A model generated the notes under the pieces. That model had not been told where the DNA came from, ran no database searches, and worked only from the letters and a program-made list of their open reading frames with translations. The translations under genes and the position numbers were made by a program. From NCBI RefSeq assembly GCF_025465275.1, contig NZ_JAODNK010000137.1, positions 62,001-126,000 on the forward strand: a stretch of 64,000 nucleotides of DNA. Direction: 5' to 3'. This DNA comes from Nocardia sp. (GTDB taxonomy: Bacteria; Actinomycetota; Actinomycetes; Mycobacteriales; Mycobacteriaceae). Shown piece after piece: positions 26,399-34,704 of this stretch. Position 1 is the stretch's first letter, and each line of letters starts with the position of its first letter.

Positions 26399-27286
26399 TC
26401 ACACCATCTTCATCAAACCGTCGTGGCCCCACGCGAACCCTGAACCCAGAGAGTAGTTTTCGGCGGTCCACGTCTCCGGGTCCACCACTCGGGGGCCCCA
26501 GCCGTACTCGAAGTGCCAGCCGGACGGGTTCTGGAAGTAGAAGGAGAAGACGTGATCGTTCTGATGGCGTCCGGTCGAGGTCGAGGTGATGCCACGGTCC
26601 AGGCACAGGTCGTAGCTGTGGCCGACATCATCGATGCTGACGGTTTCGAACATGACGTGCTGAATTCGTCGTGGCGCCCCCGGGATATGCATGAATGCCA
26701 GCGAGTGATGGCGCTCATTGCAGTGCAGGAAGACCGCGAACGGCCCGACCTTCGGGATATGGGCGAAGTCGCTGACTCCGAAACCCAGTACCCGAGAATA
26801 GAAGTCGGCCGCACCGAGGATGTCCTCGGCGTAGAGCACAACGTGCCCCATCCCTGTGTCCATATTGAATCCGGCGAGATCTCGGGAAGGCCGGAATCGC
26901 GGCATGAACATCTTCTCGTGCCCGAGCACCAGCTCCATCCGAACACCCGAGTACGGACAGGTGAAATGGACGAACTCCATCACCCGGCGATCGGCGGCCT
27001 CTTCGGGCGTACCCGCGGTCACCACGATTCCGGCCGCGTCGAGCTGGGCCGCGGCAGACTGCAGCGCCGCTTTCGATGCCACATCCCATCCCACGTAGGC
27101 GACATCGTCGTCGTGGCCGGCTCGGACGCCGATGCGGTGGTGCCGGTCATCGGCACGGACATAGAGCAGGTTGTCGTCGCTGTCGCGCGACACCTCCAGC
27201 CCCAGCACGTCCGTCGCGTACTTCTTCCATCCCGGGAGATCACCGGATGTCCCGACGACATAACTGAGTTGACTGACAGCGGCCAT
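26399..27286 (-). CDS. Type I extradiol dioxygenase (BphC/HsaC-like)
   Basis: A 295-residue two-domain VOC protein. Predicted Fe(II) ligands fall exactly where BphC has them: His 148 (GMGHVVLY), His 210 (RIQHVMFE) and Glu 260 (WHFEYGWG). The second-sphere His 193/194 (HHSLAF), His 241 (GRHQND) and Tyr 250 (FSFYFQNPSG) are also present. It cleaves a catechol-type ring meta to the hydroxyls. Downstream of the flavin hydroxylase, it resembles the HsaA-HsaC order of steroid catabolism, but the rest of the steroid set is absent. Confidence 0.92.
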   Translation of the reverse strand: MAAVSQLSYVVGTSGDLPGWKKYATDVLGLEVSRDSDDNLLYVRADDRHHRIGVRAGHDDDVAYVGWDVASKAALQSAAAQLDAAGIVVTAGTPEEAADRRVMEFVHFTCPYSGVRMELVLGHEKMFMPRFRPSRDLAGFNMDTGMGHVVLYAEDILGAADFYSRVLGFGVSDFAHIPKVGPFAVFLHCNERHHSLAFMHIPGAPRRIQHVMFETVSIDDVGHSYDLCLDRGITSTSTGRHQNDHVFSFYFQNPSGWHFEYGWGPRVVDPETWTAENYSLGSGFAWGHDGLMKMV

Positions 27287-27302
27287 GGATCTGCTTCTTT
27301 CT

Positions 27303-28475
27303 TCAGAAGACGACGAGCTTCGGGTCGCGTTCGAGACCGAGCGCGATCCGGCCGTAGTGCTGGAAGTTGGCGCGGGTGAACGAGACGTGACTGGCCATCA
27401 TGTGGATATCGCGCCACTTCTGCTGCATCGGGCTGGATTCCTTGAAACCGGAAGTGCCGCTGAGGGCGAACAGCCGATCGACCGATTCCACCAGCAGCTC
27501 GGCCACACGGTTGTAGTCGCGCAGGATCTCGGCACGATCGGCCACCTCGAGACGCCCGGATGTTCGTGCTGCCAAGAGGATTCGCCGAATCGTCAGCTGC
27601 GCCGACGCGAGATCGGCCGCCGTCTTCGCGACCGCTTCCTGGACGATCTCGGAGTTCGCGGTCTGTGCGCGCCCGCGCGCCCAATCGACGAAGTGGTCGT
27701 AGGCGTCCAGCGCCGTACCCATCATCGGGCCGAGGAAGGTGAGCCCGGCGTGCAGTGCGAGTGGCTGCCGATAGAGCGGCCCTTGATTCACCTCACTGCC
27801 GGGGCCGTCCCCGGCAACCAATGCCGCTGCCGGAAGCACGAAGCCGTCGGGGACGAAAATGTCCTCGATGACGATCGTCTTGCTGCCGGTCCCGCGCATG
27901 CCGGCGGCGTACCAGTCGTCGTCGATGGTGTAATCACCCGGCTTGACCAGGAAGTGGTGATTCGCCGGTCGTCCGCCATCCTTGATCAGGCCGCTGACAA
28001 TCACCCAGGAGGCGTGATCGACGCCGCTCGCGAACCCGTGCCGGCCGGTCAGCTGATAGCCGCCGTCGACCTTCTGCACCGTCGCCGCGGGAGCGAGCGA
28101 GGCGGCGACGGTGGTATCCGGACCCTCGGCCCAGACTGCCTCCTGCGCCTCCTGCGGGAAGAAGCCGACCATGTGGGCGTCGTGCGGGAGCAGCGCCGCG
28201 CACCATGCCGTCGAAGCGCACGCGCGGCCGAGTTCCCGCGACACCTCGTACATGGTGTCGAGGGACAGTTCGTCGCCACCGTACTTGCGAGGTGCGAGGA
28301 TTCGCCCACCGAGGCCCGCTGCGATGATCTCCTTGATCGAATCGCTCGGCACCGCTCGCAAGGCTTCGGTAATGGCCGCCCGCTCCCGGATCTGCGGTAG
28401 CAGGGCCCGTGCGCGCTCGACGAGCGTCTCGTGCAGTTCCACGTCGGTGGAACCATCGATGTCGGTTACTACCAT
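27303..28475 (-). CDS. Flavin-dependent aromatic hydroxylase, acyl-CoA-dehydrogenase fold (HsaA-like)
   Basis: A 390-residue protein of the group D flavin monooxygenases (HsaA, DszC, C2-hydroxylase). It has acyl-CoA-dehydrogenase-type helical N-terminus, LGRACASTAWCAALLPHDAHMVGFFP, GRHGFASGVDHASW and the C-terminal ALSGTSGFKESSPMQQKWRDIH. Such enzymes use free reduced FMN to ortho-hydroxylate phenols, giving a catechol for ring cleavage. It lies directly upstream of the extradiol dioxygenase, with the FMN reductase after that, so the three form a likely hydroxylate-cleave module. GGAG is ten bases before the ATG. Confidence 0.88.
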   Translation of the reverse strand: MVVTDIDGSTDVELHETLVERARALLPQIRERAAITEALRAVPSDSIKEIIAAGLGGRILAPRKYGGDELSLDTMYEVSRELGRACASTAWCAALLPHDAHMVGFFPQEAQEAVWAEGPDTTVAASLAPAATVQKVDGGYQLTGRHGFASGVDHASWVIVSGLIKDGGRPANHHFLVKPGDYTIDDDWYAAGMRGTGSKTIVIEDIFVPDGFVLPAAALVAGDGPGSEVNQGPLYRQPLALHAGLTFLGPMMGTALDAYDHFVDWARGRAQTANSEIVQEAVAKTAADLASAQLTIRRILLAARTSGRLEVADRAEILRDYNRVAELLVESVDRLFALSGTSGFKESSPMQQKWRDIHMMASHVSFTRANFQHYGRIALGLERDPKLVVF

Positions 28476-28515
28476 GACAATTCATCTCCTTCCGGCCGGG
28501 AACGGCCGCGAGTGG

Positions 28516-29091
28516 CTAGAACAGCACGCTCAGGTTCTTCGACTGCACGACGTTCTGATCCAGCAGGATGGTGCGCTTGGCGATCTCGAAACCGGTAGGC
28601 GTGGTGCGCAGCAGATCCCGTCGTTCGCCTGCCCAGATATCGGTTTCGGACTCGAGACGGTTGCGGTAGAGCAGGAAGTTCGACGAGACGTCGTACTCTG
28701 CCGAATCCGCTGTGGCGGAGCCACTTTCACCGCGCGGGGTGACGATCACATTCGTTACCAGATGACGGCACCGCGACGGCGGATCCTCTGCCCAGTGGGT
28801 TCCGGAATGCATCTGATTGACGCGCATCCGCAGTGACTCGAGGTTGTCGTAGAAGTGCGCCACTTCGATGCCCTGTGGCACTTCGTCCTGATCACGCTGG
28901 CGGCGAAGCCGGTTCTTGCGCACCGGCATCCAGTACAGGATGTCCTCGGCGAACAGCTCCAGCCAGGAGCCCCAGTGCCAGTGGTCCAGCAGCTGCGCCT
29001 CGCCGTAGAGGAACTGTTCGACACGATGCTGGAGTAGCACCCGTTCCAGCTCGCTCGCCGCAGCAGGGGCGGCGATCTCGTCCACACTCAT
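28516..29091 (-). CDS. Ring-hydroxylating dioxygenase beta subunit (system 2)
   Basis: A 191-residue beta subunit with VEQFLYGEAQLLDHWHWGSWLELFAEDILYWMPVRKN and WAEDPPSRCRHLVTNVIV, conserved in biphenyl/phenylpropionate-type oxygenases. ATG at 29091-29089 overlaps the alpha stop by four bases (ATGA), which fixes the start against a longer in-frame reading. It forms a heterohexamer with the system 2 alpha subunit. Confidence 0.92.
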   Translation of the reverse strand: MSVDEIAAPAAASELERVLLQHRVEQFLYGEAQLLDHWHWGSWLELFAEDILYWMPVRKNRLRRQRDQDEVPQGIEVAHFYDNLESLRMRVNQMHSGTHWAEDPPSRCRHLVTNVIVTPRGESGSATADSAEYDVSSNFLLYRNRLESETDIWAGERRDLLRTTPTGFEIAKRTILLDQNVVQSKNLSVLF

Positions 29092-30413
29092 CGCGCACCA
29101 CCCGCGGCGCCACCGGCGGTGACTGACTCCGAGACGGCGCCGCCACCCTCCTCCGGCGGAATGGCCGGCCACGCTTCGGTGGTCATGAACTCCAGCCACC
29201 GCCGGTAGAAGCCGCGCTGACCGGCTTCGCCGAAGAACGAGTCGTAGTACTCACCGGGGTAATCCGGATGGTCCCGGCCGGTGTCCAGACCCATCTCGTA
29301 ATTCCAGGCCGTCTTCCGTGCCTGATGACCCTGTTCGAGAATGCCGCTGATCATGCCCCAGTTCTCACCGTCGTCGGTCTCCACGACACCCGCGGCGCCT
29401 TCGGTGAACGAGGCCGAAATCTGCTGGGCCCGTTTGGCTTCCAGCGGGGCGTCCTTCTCCACGACGGTGAAGGACCAGATCTCGAACTTATTGGGCCCCT
29501 TGGGATGCCACACCCGCAGATTGGCCGAGCCGGGCAAACCCGCGAAATTCGGGAACGCGTTGAAATTGGCAACCATATCGGCGCGGTCGCCGACTCGTTC
29601 GCGAGCGATCTGGCGCTTCTTTTCGTTGTACTGCCCGAGCGGATCGTCGGCGAAGCGGGTGTGCCGCTCGAACAGGAAGCTCTCCCCGTGTCCCTCGCGC
29701 AGGGCAACGTGCGCACCATCTTTGGCGTCGAACCCGGGGCCGAAGGCCAGCAGCGACGACAGGTGCGTGGTGGTGGCGTGATAGGTATCGCCGGCGAATT
29801 GCTCGGCCGCCAGCTTCCAGTTCGCATTGATGGTCCATTTGATCGCGCCGGGCAGCACTTCGATACCTCCGGCGGCGTGGTCGACCCAGCCGTCGATATA
29901 GAACTTCAGATCACCCAGGTATTCGTGCAGCCCGGGCGCCGCGGTATCGAAATTGCCGAAGATCAGACCCTTGTAGCTGTCGACCTGCGCGACCTGGATC
30001 AGGCCGTTGTCCTCGAGCGAAAGCTTGTTGAAGTAGGCATCTTCGAGGTTGGGGACGCCGGCCAGCTTGCCGGCGCTGTCGTAGGTCCAGCCGTGATAGG
30101 TGCACATGAACGAGCGGGCATTGCCCTCCTCGGCGCGGCACACCCGCATACCGCGATGGCGGCACACGTTCAGGAAGGCCTTGACGCTGCCGTCGGGCTG
30201 GCGGACCACGAGCACCGGGTCCCCGCCCATATAGGTGGCGTAGAAGTCGTGTGGATTCGGAATCATGCTGTCGTGCGCCAGGAACAACCAGGAGCGCCCG
30301 AAAATTCGTTCCTGCTCCAGCTTGTAGATCTCGTCGCTGACGAAGATCTCGGGCCCGATATTGCCCTTCTTCCAGTCCACCAGCGAACGCAGATAATCGG
30401 CGTCGATAGCCAT
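29088..30413 (-). CDS. Rieske ring-hydroxylating dioxygenase alpha subunit (system 2)
   Basis: A 441-residue alpha subunit. Rieske ligands are Cys 84/His 86 (CRHRG) and Cys 104/His 107 (CTYHGW). The iron site is DTYHATTTH (Asp 209, His 212, His 217). It resembles BphA/HcaE-type oxygenases in length and in the FERHTRFADDPLG region. It is encoded beside its own ferredoxin and reductase, so this is a complete three-component dioxygenase and the best candidate for the main ring attack. The gene is coupled to the beta gene downstream. Confidence 0.93.
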   Translation of the reverse strand: MAIDADYLRSLVDWKKGNIGPEIFVSDEIYKLEQERIFGRSWLFLAHDSMIPNPHDFYATYMGGDPVLVVRQPDGSVKAFLNVCRHRGMRVCRAEEGNARSFMCTYHGWTYDSAGKLAGVPNLEDAYFNKLSLEDNGLIQVAQVDSYKGLIFGNFDTAAPGLHEYLGDLKFYIDGWVDHAAGGIEVLPGAIKWTINANWKLAAEQFAGDTYHATTTHLSSLLAFGPGFDAKDGAHVALREGHGESFLFERHTRFADDPLGQYNEKKRQIARERVGDRADMVANFNAFPNFAGLPGSANLRVWHPKGPNKFEIWSFTVVEKDAPLEAKRAQQISASFTEGAAGVVETDDGENWGMISGILEQGHQARKTAWNYEMGLDTGRDHPDYPGEYYDSFFGEAGQRGFYRRWLEFMTTEAWPAIPPEEGGGAVSESVTAGGAAGGAR

Positions 30414-30513
30414 GATTATCTCCCTTCAGTAATTCGATATCGTCTGTGCGGCAAGCTAACCAGCACGCGGAGCTGTGGTCGACGCGTCCGTTCTGAGCCT
30501 CGGAACGCGGGGT

Positions 30514-30846
30514 TCAGCTCTCGACCACCACGTATACGGCGCCGTCGACCACCTGAACCTGGTATTTGCTGAGCGGTGCGGCGGCCGGGGGTGCAGTGAC
30601 CGCACCGGTCTTGATGCAGAATTTGGCGAAATGCCATCCACATTCGATCTGGCCGTCTTCGATGAATCCCTCATCGGCCAGCGACGACTTATCGTGCGAG
30701 CACCAGTCCGCGGTCGCATAGAATTCGCCGTCGATGTTGTACACCGCGATGGGCGGCTGCGTGTTCACGCGAGTCACATTGCCCGGGGACAGTTCCTCGA
30801 CCGCACATACCCGGACCAGGTTCTCCGACTTCTCCGCCGTTGTCAT
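30514..30846 (-). CDS. Rieske-type ferredoxin of the oxygenase system
   Basis: A 110-residue soluble Rieske ferredoxin. Cluster ligands are Cys 49/His 51 (WCSHDK) and Cys 69/His 72 (CGWHFAKF). It passes electrons from the reductase encoded upstream to the oxygenase alpha subunit. GGAGG lies six bases before the ATG at 30846, which decides the start over an in-frame ATG at 30864. As the only ferredoxin in the window it may serve all three Rieske oxygenases. About 100 bp separate it from the alpha gene. Confidence 0.92.
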   Translation of the reverse strand: MTTAEKSENLVRVCAVEELSPGNVTRVNTQPPIAVYNIDGEFYATADWCSHDKSSLADEGFIEDGQIECGWHFAKFCIKTGAVTAPPAAAPLSKYQVQVVDGAVYVVVES

Positions 30847-30860
30847 TTCTTTCCTCCTGT

Positions 30861-32108
30861 TCAACCCCGCGGGCTGCGGGCCGTCGCCGGGCCGTCGCCG
30901 AGTTGGCGGATGTCGACCGTGGGATCGGCCAGCAGTGCCGGTTCCGGGCGTACTTGTCTATCGATGAGATTCATTGCCATCCGGACATCGCGGCGCCGGT
31001 TGACCCCTACCACTCCGACGAGAACGCCTCGGCGCAAATGGAATACAGTGAAATCCATCGATTCCGGATCCCCGCGCCACACGAGTTCGTCGGTGCTGCG
31101 GGGATGGCCCGCACCCTGGATATTGGTCTCGCCCTGATCGGACCAGAACCACGGCACCTCGCGATACGGTTCGCGGCGGCCCACCATCGTGCGAGCCGCG
31201 GCGATCCCCTGATTCTGTGCGTTCTGCCAGTGCTCCAGCCGGATCCGTTCTCCGGCAAGCTGATCGGGATGATTGGCGACATCGCCGGCGGCATACACGC
31301 CGGGAACCGACGTTTCGCAGAATTCGTCCACCACAATGCCATTGCCGAGCTCGAAGCCGCTGTCACGGACCACGTCGACCGCCGGCACGACACCGATGCC
31401 GATCACCACCAGATCGGCATCGGCGACGAACCCGTCGGTGGTGTGTACCCGGCGGACGCGGACGTCACCTTCGATACGAGCCACCTCGGCATTGGTCCGC
31501 ACCCGCACTCCGCGACCAGAGTGCCAGCGCGATAGGCGATCTCCGATTCGCGCGCCGAGTACGCGGCGCAGCAGACCGGTGTCACGCTCGAGCACCGTTA
31601 CGTCATTTCCTGCGGCCACGGCCGCTGCGGCGAGCTCCATTCCGATCAGTCCGCCGCCGACGATGACGACCGAACCACCGCGACCGAGTCGGTCCCGGAT
31701 GGCGACCGAGTCCTCGACGGTCCGCAAGAAGTGCACGCCGTCGAGGTCGAGCCCCGGAATGTCGGGCCGCCGAGGCGAAGTGCCGGTACACAGCAGCACC
31801 TTGTCGGCGTGCAGCGCCGTTCCACCCGCTAGCTCCACCCGGCGGAAATGGGTGTCGATGCGAGTCGCACGGCGGCCCAGTAGCAGTTCGATACTGTTGT
31901 CGGAGTAGAACTCTGCGGGATGGATGAGCGTATCGCCGGGCTGTTTGTGGCCCAGCACCACTTCTTTCGACAGCGGTGGGCGGTCGTAGGGCAGGTGTTC
32001 CTCGGCGCCGACCAGCACAATGCGACCATCGAACCCCTCGGTACGGAGTGTCTCGACCGCGCGCGCTCCGGCCAGGCTGGCACCCACCACGATGTAGGTT
32101 TCGGTCAT
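30861..32108 (-). CDS. Ferredoxin reductase (FAD/NADH, BphA4-like)
   Basis: A 415-residue glutathione-reductase-fold flavoprotein: FAD dinucleotide loop VVGASLAGARAVETLR at the N-terminus, NADH loop VIVGGGLIGMELAAAA at about residue 150, and the FAD-binding GVYAAGDVANHP plus EHWQNAQNQG motifs. It transfers electrons from NADH to the Rieske ferredoxin downstream, 14 bp away. GAGG precedes the ATG at 32108, preferred over 32144. Confidence 0.92.
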   Translation of the reverse strand: MTETYIVVGASLAGARAVETLRTEGFDGRIVLVGAEEHLPYDRPPLSKEVVLGHKQPGDTLIHPAEFYSDNSIELLLGRRATRIDTHFRRVELAGGTALHADKVLLCTGTSPRRPDIPGLDLDGVHFLRTVEDSVAIRDRLGRGGSVVIVGGGLIGMELAAAAVAAGNDVTVLERDTGLLRRVLGARIGDRLSRWHSGRGVRVRTNAEVARIEGDVRVRRVHTTDGFVADADLVVIGIGVVPAVDVVRDSGFELGNGIVVDEFCETSVPGVYAAGDVANHPDQLAGERIRLEHWQNAQNQGIAAARTMVGRREPYREVPWFWSDQGETNIQGAGHPRSTDELVWRGDPESMDFTVFHLRRGVLVGVVGVNRRRDVRMAMNLIDRQVRPEPALLADPTVDIRQLGDGPATARSPRG

Positions 32109-32162
32109 TTCGATCCCTCGATCATGTCGGGATGCCTCTCGCACTCGTACGGACGCCGCGCC

Positions 32163-33029
32163 TCAACCACGGTGATGGCCCCACAGGCTGGTCTCGTCAT
32201 AGCTCGACACCCGCCAGGTGGCGTCGTCGACGAGCCGTCCGTCGTAGCCGTATTCGACTTCGGATCCGGAGGGGTTCTTCATGAAGAACGAGATGGCCAG
32301 ATCGTTGGTGTGGCGGCCCAGGGTCTCGGTGAGCGGCACGCCCCGGGCATCAACCTCGTCGAGGGTTCGCCCGACATCGTCGATATCGGTCACCTCTAGC
32401 ATGAAATGCCCGAGCGCCGGTGCGAAGGTGTTGTTCTCCACGAAGGCCAAGCTGTGGTGCCGGGCATTGACGTGCAGGAAATGCACCTTGCGCCCGTGGA
32501 ATTCGATGGTGTCGCTGAGCCGGAACCCGAGCATGTCCAGATAGAACTTCTTGGCCGCGGCCAGGTCGGTCACAAAGAAGAACACGTGGCCGAGGCCGAG
32601 ATCGCCGGTGACAAAACGGATTCCACGGGGAGAGACGAACGGGCGCTTGGGAATGCGTGCGCCATAGAAGAATTCGAGACGGTGCCCGTCCGCGTCGGTG
32701 CAGCGCAGCAGCCCTTCGACCTGACGCGCCGCGGCGCATTCGGAATCCTCGACAATCGCTACTCCCGCGGCTGCGAGCCGCCGGCCGAGTGCGTCCAGCG
32801 CCTGTTTGTTGGCGACCTCCCAGCCGACGTAGGCTGCCCCGCCCACGTCTGCCCGGTGGATGGCGAACCGCCAGCCGCGTTCGTCGGCGCGCAGCAGGAC
32901 GGTCTGATCGTCGGACTGCTCCGCCGCGGAAACGTCCTGCAGGCCGAGGACGCCGGTACCGTACGAACGCCAGGCGTCCAGGTCCGTTGCGTTGAGGCCC
33001 AGGTAGCCGAGCCCGACAACTTCAGTCAT
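32163..33029 (-). CDS. Second type I extradiol dioxygenase
   Basis: A 288-residue BphC-like protein. Metal ligands are His 148 (LGLGHVFFF), His 208 (LGHFMLEV) and Glu 259 (EVEYGYDG), with HHSLAF and GRHTND also conserved. The position of BphC Tyr 250 is Phe here (ISFFMKNPSG, Phe 249), whereas the paralogue at 26.4 kb keeps Tyr. Active-site tuning or a different substrate is possible. The two enzymes could cleave two successive rings of a polycyclic substrate. The start is taken at ATG 33029, with AGGAAGG upstream. Confidence 0.9.
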   Translation of the reverse strand: MTEVVGLGYLGLNATDLDAWRSYGTGVLGLQDVSAAEQSDDQTVLLRADERGWRFAIHRADVGGAAYVGWEVANKQALDALGRRLAAAGVAIVEDSECAAARQVEGLLRCTDADGHRLEFFYGARIPKRPFVSPRGIRFVTGDLGLGHVFFFVTDLAAAKKFYLDMLGFRLSDTIEFHGRKVHFLHVNARHHSLAFVENNTFAPALGHFMLEVTDIDDVGRTLDEVDARGVPLTETLGRHTNDLAISFFMKNPSGSEVEYGYDGRLVDDATWRVSSYDETSLWGHHRG

Positions 33030-33060
33030 GATCGCGTGTTGCCTTCCTGGATGATTCGGT

Positions 33061-33080
33061 CGGAACCGGTGCCGGTTTCG
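33061..33080. promoter_or_regulatory. Inverted repeat CGGAACCGG-TG-CCGGTTTCG
   Basis: Nine-base arms with one mismatch lie in the 132-bp gap between the alpha/beta hydrolase and the second extradiol dioxygenase genes, both on the minus strand. It could be an internal operator or an mRNA hairpin. The CGGAAC half recurs in other gaps of the island. Confidence 0.35.
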
Positions 33081-33161
33081 ACTCGGGTGTGCAGCTTGGG
33101 TCATGGGGCCGGAGGGCGACAACGCCCCCGATCCGTCTGCCGGAACAAAGGGACAGGCACG

Positions 33162-34025
33162 TCAGGGCACCGCGAACGAGGTGTTCCCAAGGAATGCCCG
33201 GACCGCGGCCACGAACTCGCGGGGTCGTTCGAACGGCGGCCAATGCCCGCAGTTGTTGAGCACCACGAGGTCCGCGGTCGGCAGGTAGCCCAGCAGCATC
33301 AGCGCCCCTTCCAGGGGCACCATGCGGTCGGATCGCCCATGGACAACCAGCGTCGGCACCGTAATCCGGGAGAGCGCCTGCAGATTGCTCCGCGCGACGA
33401 TCGTGGAGCGCGACCAGGCTTCGGCATGCTCGGGCTCGCGTATTCGCCACGCATACAGTTGCTCGACAAGGTCGTCGCCGATCAGTTTCGCGTCGTACAC
33501 GATGGCCCGAAGCAACCGCGCAATGCGGTCGAGATCGGCTGGGCCGGACTGACATTCGCCGAACAGCCGCCCGACCTCCGTGGGAGCGGGGGCGAGCAGA
33601 TACGGGTCGCCGCCGGTGGAGGCGCTGCAGCCGCCGACGATGAGCCGTGAAACGCGTTCGGGAGCCGTCATCGCCAAATCGAGCGCGACCGTCCCACCGG
33701 TGGACACCCCGAGCACGGTCACCGCGCCGAGCCCGAGTTCGTCCAGGACCGCAAGCGTGTTCCGCACATACAGGTCGTGCACGGGCTCGTGGAATTCGCG
33801 GGCGGAGCTGCGCCCGAAGTTGGGGTAGTCCAACAAGATACAGCGATGATCGACCGCCAGGTCCGCGAGAATCCGGTGATAGGTGAGCCAGGCCGTGGTG
33901 CCGGGTAGCGGCCCGAACGCCTGCTGAATGACCAGCGGCGGGCCCGAGCCGACATCGTGGAAGTGGACCGTGCTTCCTTCGACCTCAACGGTTCGACTGC
34001 TCGATTGTTCCGACAGTTCCATCAT
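33162..34025 (-). CDS. Alpha/beta hydrolase, candidate meta-cleavage product hydrolase
   Basis: A 287-residue hydrolase with Ser 108 (GVSTGG), Asp 233 (HGRSDRMVP) and His 261 (NNCGHWPPFERP) forming a full triad. FGPLPGTTAWLTYHRILADL near the N-terminus resembles the GPGATAW oxyanion region of BphD/HsaD-type C-C hydrolases. It lies next to the extradiol dioxygenase, so hydrolysis of a ring-cleavage product is likely. The start is ATG 34025 or the adjacent ATG 34022, after GGAGGAG. Confidence 0.85.
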   Translation of the reverse strand: MMELSEQSSSRTVEVEGSTVHFHDVGSGPPLVIQQAFGPLPGTTAWLTYHRILADLAVDHRCILLDYPNFGRSSAREFHEPVHDLYVRNTLAVLDELGLGAVTVLGVSTGGTVALDLAMTAPERVSRLIVGGCSASTGGDPYLLAPAPTEVGRLFGECQSGPADLDRIARLLRAIVYDAKLIGDDLVEQLYAWRIREPEHAEAWSRSTIVARSNLQALSRITVPTLVVHGRSDRMVPLEGALMLLGYLPTADLVVLNNCGHWPPFERPREFVAAVRAFLGNTSFAVP

Positions 34026-34053
34026 TCGAGTACTCCTCCGGGCGGGACGCGAA

Positions 34054-34704
34054 TCAACTGATCGCGCCGCCGCCGATGCGTAGGTCTGCGCCTGCGTGCT
34101 GTGCGGTGATCGAAATAGCCAGTCGCACTGCGACTTCGAGTTGATCCAGGGACATCGAAGGAACGGGCGGTGCGCCCACCTCGACTGCGCGCATCGGTGT
34201 CACGGGGATGTGCACCATCCCGGTGCGGGCCGATGACTCGCGCAACAGATGCCGGGCGAGATAGAACGTCTGGTTGCACAGGTAGGTCCCCGCGGTGTGG
34301 GAGACGTATCCGGGTATGCCCGCATGGCGCCAGCCATCGACAATCGCCTTGATGGGCAGGGTGCTCAGGTAGGCCGCGGGCGCCCCCGGAACAACGGGCT
34401 CATCGATGGGCGTGCGACCGGCGATATCGGGAATCGGGAAGTCGCGCATATTGATTGCGACACGCTCCAGTGCGGGAGCCGTGCGACCGGGTGCCACACC
34501 GGTGACGATGACAATGGTCGGCTGCGCAGATTCGATGGCCTCGGCCAGCGCCTCCCGCACTTCCTCGGTATCGACCGGAAGCACGCTGCCGAACACCTCG
34601 AATCCGTCGATTCGCTGTCCGTCCAGCCGGCGGGCGATCATTCCGCTCGGATTGTCGGCCTCTTCGGCGTACGCCCCGAAGCCGGTGACCAGTACCCGGT
34701 TCAC
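34054..34704 (-). CDS. pcp: Pyroglutamyl peptidase I (peptidase C15)
   Basis: A 216-residue enzyme with all three catalytic residues in the family positions: Glu 80 (APALERVAINMRDFP), Cys 143 (HTAGTYLCNQTFY) and His 165 (GMVHIPVTP). The N-terminus VLVTGFGAYAEEADNPSG is also typical. It removes N-terminal 5-oxoproline from peptides. Its start is GTG and overlaps the stop of the hydrolase upstream by four bases (GTGA), so it is a genuine operon member and not an inserted stray. Why a peptidase sits in an aromatic catabolic operon is unclear; a lactam or amide intermediate is one speculation. Confidence 0.92.
   Translation of the reverse strand: MNRVLVTGFGAYAEEADNPSGMIARRLDGQRIDGFEVFGSVLPVDTEEVREALAEAIESAQPTIVIVTGVAPGRTAPALERVAINMRDFPIPDIAGRTPIDEPVVPGAPAAYLSTLPIKAIVDGWRHAGIPGYVSHTAGTYLCNQTFYLARHLLRESSARTGMVHIPVTPMRAVEVGAPPVPSMSLDQLEVAVRLAISITAQHAGADLRIGGGAIS

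Noticed and set aside
25817-28475. A steroid (hsa) ring-degradation module
   Set aside because: The HsaA-HsaC-like order and flavin reductase recall it, but kstD, ksh, HsaD-specific context and mce4 are absent, and UbiD plus three Rieske oxygenases do not belong to that pathway.
33061-33080. Promoter for the second extradiol dioxygenase
   Set aside because: Only an inverted repeat is seen; no -10/-35 pair, so it is listed as a possible operator or hairpin only.
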